From Rhododendron vialii (taxonomy: Eukaryota > Streptophyta > Magnoliopsida > Ericales > Ericaceae): a stretch of DNA of 64,000 nt. This document shows positions 59,443-64,000 of the stretch, one piece after another. The stretch lies in assembly GCF_030253575.1 (NCBI RefSeq), contig NC_080569.1:11477001-11541000 (forward strand), given 5' to 3'. The notes beneath the pieces are model-generated. The model saw nothing but the letters and a program-made list of their open reading frames with translations, made no database searches and was not told where the DNA came from. Numbering within the stretch: position 1 is the first letter of the stretch; each line of letters opens with the position of its first letter. A program made the translations under genes and the position numbers.

Positions 59443-61371
59443 TATCTTCTCATCAACCATATATATGTGTTTCACAGTATCTCCTTTACTCGCTCCGAAA
59501 TGGAAAAATGATCTACCGTATGTAACAGTCATATATATATGTAAATAGTTTTTTTTTTGTAAAATCATTAGAAACTCTCAAGTCTCTCACAGTGTCATGT
59601 AGCCACAAATTGGATGTATATGCAAGAAGATGCATACAAGTAAAGTCTCTCACAGTGTGCACGGGCAGATTCAAATGTAACTCGACTAATGAAGGACCGA
59701 TCTCACCGTCCGCTAAGAGGCTAAATTAAAAGCCTGAGTTTGTCTCGTGTGAACTGAAGTACAAGAGTGGATAACACCTCTTACTCTGTCTATAGTTAGG
59801 GATGGATTAGTAACTGACACAGAATATTTCACAAGAAATAAAATAACCCCAAGATTTAATATGTGATTGCAGATCAGAACAAATTAATCATTTCTTGATC
59901 AGATAATTTAAGCAACAAGTTTTTGCGGATGCTATAATCACAAACGAACCAAGGATTTTGTTATTCTTTTAGATGTTCCAAATAATGTGATGTCTCGATT
60001 AGTGGGAGATGTTGTATTTGCTCATGTTTTTCCACTTCAGTTATAAAAATAAAAAATAAAAAAATAAAAAAACAGAGGTAAAAATTGCGAATCGAACATA
60101 AGGAGAGACAATGATGAGACTGTACATCCTAAATTGGAATGGAAGATGGCCAACCGGTAGAGAAATATTTTGTTTTTTTTGTATCATCCACTCTTTTTTT
60201 CCCCTTCTTATACGTATTTTTTAAACTTCTTTTAGCTTTGGATAAAAATTTCATAGGCCGATTCTTTTGAACAAGAGAAATTCACAGAAGTAAAATTAAT
60301 TAAAAAACTAACAAACCACTAAAGATGAAAATAAGTCAAAACTTTGTTTTTTTGAAACTTATTTATGCATTTGTTAAACCTATTGAAGAGTTCAAACATT
60401 TTATCTTTTCTGCCCCATCTTATCCAATCATAAGGTTCTTTTTTCCTCCTAACACTGAAAAAAGTCATTAAAACTAGAAACAACTACGAAAAATATTCCA
60501 AGTTCATTATGGAATTATTCATGTTCTGTCTTACGCTTTGTTTGGAACCTATGAAAAAAAGGGAGAGAAAATAGAAAATAATTACAACAAAGTAAAATGC
60601 AAGAAAAAGATTTGTTATTATTAATAAAATATTACTTTCTTTGCTGTTAAAAAAATACTGACAATTTTCCTATTTTTTCTTAACCAAACGATGGATCTTC
60701 TCTTCCCTTTTTATCACGAGTTTCAAACAAACTCTTACACCCTTTTAGAAATAGAAAAATAAAATAAAAATTACACCATTTTTGAATTAAGTTTTTTTTT
60801 TTTGTCAATATAATATAGTAGAATTAGTTGTTAGTGATTACCACAAAGGGCGACCTCCTCTTCATAGGACTTAAACCCACAATCTCTCACTCTCAAAGAA
60901 GAGCTACATGACCGCTTAATCTAAGTTTAAATTAAGTTTTTTTTTGGTTGCCAAAATGGTACAAATTTTATTGAGGAATAATACTCCATTTCAAAGAAAT
61001 CAATGACATTTATCCAACCGCAAAGGATCTAATGATTATTTAGGAGATTTAGTTTTCCAAGTATGAATACCGGAACCTCTCAATCCACCGGCGGATGTGT
61101 GAGCCACACCATTTGCCGATCTCCGAATAAGCATAAATAATGAAAGAAAAAAGTTTCTAATTTTCCACATCTTTCTCTTCTTTTTCCTGCTACCAAACAA
61201 ACCCTCCAGTTCTTTTCTGGTCTCCCCGAGTTCAAACAAACTGGGCCAGATCGAAGCAGCCAAGAACTATACTATACCAGTAACATAAACTGTGGAATAG
61301 CCGAGAAGCTATCCCTCAAACATTATCCCATCCAAGCAGGTCAAATCCAAGCCGCAATTCCATTTCCAGCC
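59443..61371. other. FIT-CSD2 intergenic region
   Basis: Contains the FIT 3' UTR and the CSD2 promoter. Around 60535-60740 a GTTTGGAACC start and GAGTTTCAAACAAAC end, with AAAGGGAGAGAAAA and TCTTCCCTTTTT inside, look like a worn MITE. At about 60800-60930 there is a SINE-like or other dispersed block. No gene is seen. Confidence 0.4.
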
Positions 61372-62953
61372 ATGGCCCCTCCCACACTCCTCCTCTCTTC
61401 CACCTCATCTCACCTTCTCCTCTCAAACCCTAACAACACCAACCCATCTCTCCGCTCTAATTCCTTCTCCAGCCTCTCTCTCAAACTCACTCGCAAATCC
61501 CCCAAGTCCCTCACCGTCGCCGCCGCCGCCAAGAAGGCCGTCGCCGTCCTCAAGGGCACCTCCTCCGTCGAAGGGGTCGTCACCCTCACCCAGGGAGACG
61601 ATGGTCTGCTCTCTTTTTCGACCTTCACATAGAATTGTATACAGAATTTTCTTGGTTTGTGTTTGATTGATTAGAAATTGAGAATTGTGGAATGGGTTTT
61701 TATTTTTTGGTTGATAGGTCCAACGACTGTGAATGTTCGCATTACCGGACTCACTCCGGGGCCTCATGGGTTCCATCTTGTGAGTATTTCTTGATAGAGA
61801 ACTACTTTCGTTTTATTGCATATAGTTTCATTTGTGATTTTTTTTTTTTTGTGAGTGGCGAAATTTTTTTTATTCATCTCGAGGATAAAAAGAACGAAAT
61901 TAGTACAATAGGAAAAGATAAGCATTGAGGGAGCCTCAGAGAGTGCACAACACTCTCCTATCGCTGCTACTCGCAAAATCATCTAGTTGCATTTGTAGAT
62001 AACTAGTGAAGTTTTATTGCCCTTAGTACTGCTTACCCAATAGAGTAGTACTACTTCAGGTTAATGGAATCTATTTGCATTTTCAGATAATTAGTGTGAA
62101 GTTATATTGTGCTTACTTGTGTTTCTTCTTTTAATGTTTTGTAGCATGAGTACGGAGATACCACAAATGGGTGTATTTCGACAGGTTAGATTTGATTTTA
62201 TTTGAGGCCTAAACCAGTAGAAGTGTTGGTGATTACTGTATTGGATTAATTGTAACTTTTAATTTTGTAGTTGTTTGGTTTGTAATTTCATTTTTTCCTC
62301 CATTGGTTATGTGATAGGAGCACACTTCAATCCTAATAACATGACACATGGTGCTCCTGCGGATGAAATCCGTCATGCGGGTGACCTGGGAAACATAGTT
62401 GCCAATGCCGATGGTAATTACAATTCACAGGTTTTCCTACAAGTTTTGTATGATTTGTGAGACCCAGCAATATTTGTTTGACTGTTTTTGGTTACATGGT
62501 CTAATTCAGGGGTGGCAGAGGCAACAATCGTCGATAGCCAGGTATGGATTGTAAATGATTTTGTGTGCCTGCACTCAACATACTTTTTAAGGCTCAACTT
62601 CTTCCTTGGCTATTGGTCCATTTTTTACTTTTATCTATTGGGCTGATTTGTGCAGATACCACTTAGTGGACCTAATGCAGTCATCGGCAGAGCCTTGGTA
62701 GTTCATGAGCTTGAGGATGACCTTGGAAAAGGTAAATCATAATTCGTTAAACTGATTTCAGTATGTAGTTTTACTTGAACTTCCTTTTGTTAGCAAAGAA
62801 GTTTATACTCACTACAATGCACATAAATGTTTGATTTTTCTTCCGATTATGATTTCTATTGTGTGCAATCTTTAATCTCCTTTGGTTTTTGATTTCCAGG
62901 TGGTCACGAGCTAAGCCTTACCACTGGCAATGCAGGTGGACGACTGGCATGTG
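61372..62953 (+). CDS. CSD2: Chloroplast Cu/Zn superoxide dismutase, last exon outside window
   Basis: Converts superoxide to oxygen and hydrogen peroxide in the plastid stroma. Seven exons are visible: 61372-61603, 61718-61779, 62145-62184, 62318-62413, 62510-62541, 62656-62731 and 62900-62953, encoding 197 complete codons plus one base. The first about 52 residues, Ser/Leu-rich and ending near TVAAAAKK, are a plastid transit peptide; the mature enzyme begins at about [12 protein letters not shown]. All metal ligands are present: H97, H99, H114, H122, H131, D134 and H171. So are the disulfide pair C108/C197 and catalytic R194. Unusual but tolerable: HEYGD for HEFGD, AHF for PHF, HELED for HELKD. 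The final exon (family ending close to VIGLTPL) is not found after 62953 and should lie past the right edge, after an intron of more than 1 kb. Recalled family regulation by copper through miR398 cannot be tested here. Confidence 0.93.
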
Positions 62954-64000
62954 GTATGGAAATATACTAACTTCACCTTTCAGATAATATGAGCTTCTTT
63001 TTATTTTAACATCATAGCAAGCAAGTTCCAAGTGTTAAAAGTAAGGGCGATTGTCTGACACATCCCACGCCCTTACTCAAGCACCTATTTTTGGATGCGC
63101 GTACTGTGATACATCTAGATAAGTGTATGTAAGATAGGTCTTCTATCATTCCGTTTAGATTCTTGTATAACTTATTATGTCAGTTTGGTGAGTCTTGCCA
63201 ATTTTAGTTCCTAAGAACACTGACCCTATTCGGTTTGAAGTTCCATGTAAGCTGAGAAATTAGCTATTCTGGGATGTCCCAATTTCTCCCTGTCACTTGC
63301 ATTTACTTGGCTGATATCAAAAGATTATGGGTGCATTAGGCATAGGTTTAAAGTTCTATAATTTTCAGCTCACGCAATGCCTGAAAATTGTTGGTCCTCT
63401 CACCTATGTCATCTTTTTTATCCCAAGAGAAGTTTTGAAGGGTATCTTAGATTGCATAGGCAATGCATTTTCTGGAGTGCTGACTTCCAAAGCCCTAATT
63501 CACTTATTGTTTCTCAAAATTTTGTAAAGCCAACCTAATACTTCTTCACTGGTGGTCTATAATTTGTAAAGCACTTCTTAATTCACCTTTGAGATTCTGG
63601 GAAGCTATCCAGGTTGCAATCTTGACATTCATATGTTGTTTGAGCCTTGAGGAGTTAATGAAGTATTTTCTTTCAGCGTGTTAATGTTTCCAGTGAGTGC
63701 TTAGCCAATGATAATTCCAACAAGTCTCAGATGCATATTGTTAGCTTGAATGAGAAGGCTGATTGGGAATGGCTAACCTCCATGTATTGCCTGCAAAAAG
63801 ACCAAAGAAAGAAAAGGAACTGGCTATAGTTTTCCCTCTTCTAATCTCAAACTTATCTTACTGGACTACAAATACGAACTCTCCCTACAGGGGAAACTTG
63901 TTTCAGGAAAAGAGATGAAACTTTAGCAAACTGAAAGGGGAACTTCTGGAAAAACTTCCAATATGTTCCTAAAATCACTTCAGTGAAACCGTATCTATGC
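62954..64000 (+). other. CSD2 last intron (continues beyond window)
   Basis: Begins with a GT donor at 62954-62955. No acceptor followed by the expected last few residues was found up to the window edge. The open frame at 63327-63527 shows no family similarity. Confidence 0.6.

Noticed and set aside
61423-61776. 117-codon minus-strand frame opposite CSD2 exons 1-2
   Set aside because: Shadow of the transit-peptide exon; Glu/Gly-rich due to the reverse of Pro/Ser codons.
63327-63527. Frame as the last CSD2 exon
   Set aside because: It does not encode the expected short C-terminus ending near IGLTPL and has no suitable acceptor and phase.

Overview
The window is nuclear DNA of a eudicot plant. 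The genes have GT-AG introns and plant-specific families: an XTH cell-wall enzyme, a nodulin-like MFS transporter, a DUF1635 protein, a FIT/FER-type bHLH, a chloroplast Cu/Zn superoxide dismutase and a FAR1-type fragment. The DNA between them is AT-rich and full of MITEs, foldback elements, LTR and LINE remnants and (GA/CT)n microsatellites. I cannot name the genus; an asterid or Ericales-like plant would fit but is not shown.

Layout. 1-3.9 kb: repeats only. 4.2-7.5 kb (+): four-exon XTH31/32-type gene with a SINE-like piece in intron 1 and a Stowaway MITE in intron 3. 9.5-11.6 kb (-): two-exon NFD4/nodulin-like MFS gene with a large foldback element just upstream. 11.7-26 kb: repeat-rich DNA with a probable solo LTR, a second LTR-like region and an ELMO-domain gene fragment. 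27.1-27.3 kb (+): orphan last exon of a divergent histone H2A. 28.5-29.0 kb (-): truncated FAR1/MULE fragment. 29.8-31.0 kb (-): LINE 3' end carrying a Harbinger MITE. 32.6-32.9 kb: 54-bp minisatellite. 34.6-35.6 kb (+): DUF1635 gene. 38.3-41.4 kb: diverged tandem segmental duplication. 42.1-53.6 kb (-): complete 17-exon DNA ligase 1 gene whose introns hold several transposons and a plastid ndhB fragment. 53.8-57.8 kb: repeats. 57.9-59.4 kb (+): four-exon FIT/FER bHLH gene. 61.4 kb to the right edge (+): chloroplast Cu/Zn SOD, seven exons visible, last exon outside the window.

No operon logic applies; each gene is its own unit. From memory of the Arabidopsis map, the order MFS nodulin-like, DUF1635, FIT, CSD2 matches At2g28120, At2g28140, At2g28160 and At2g28190, so the window probably holds an ancestral block with XTH and LIG1 at non-matching positions. 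FIT (iron uptake control) and CSD2 (plastid superoxide removal, copper dependent) lie side by side and may share metal-homeostasis context, but joint regulation is inference. All exon joins were made by eye from splice consensus, frame continuity and family similarity; no search was run. I found no wholly new biological system; the most unusual items are the foldback elements, the nested insertions with visible empty sites, and the organelle insertion in LIG1.
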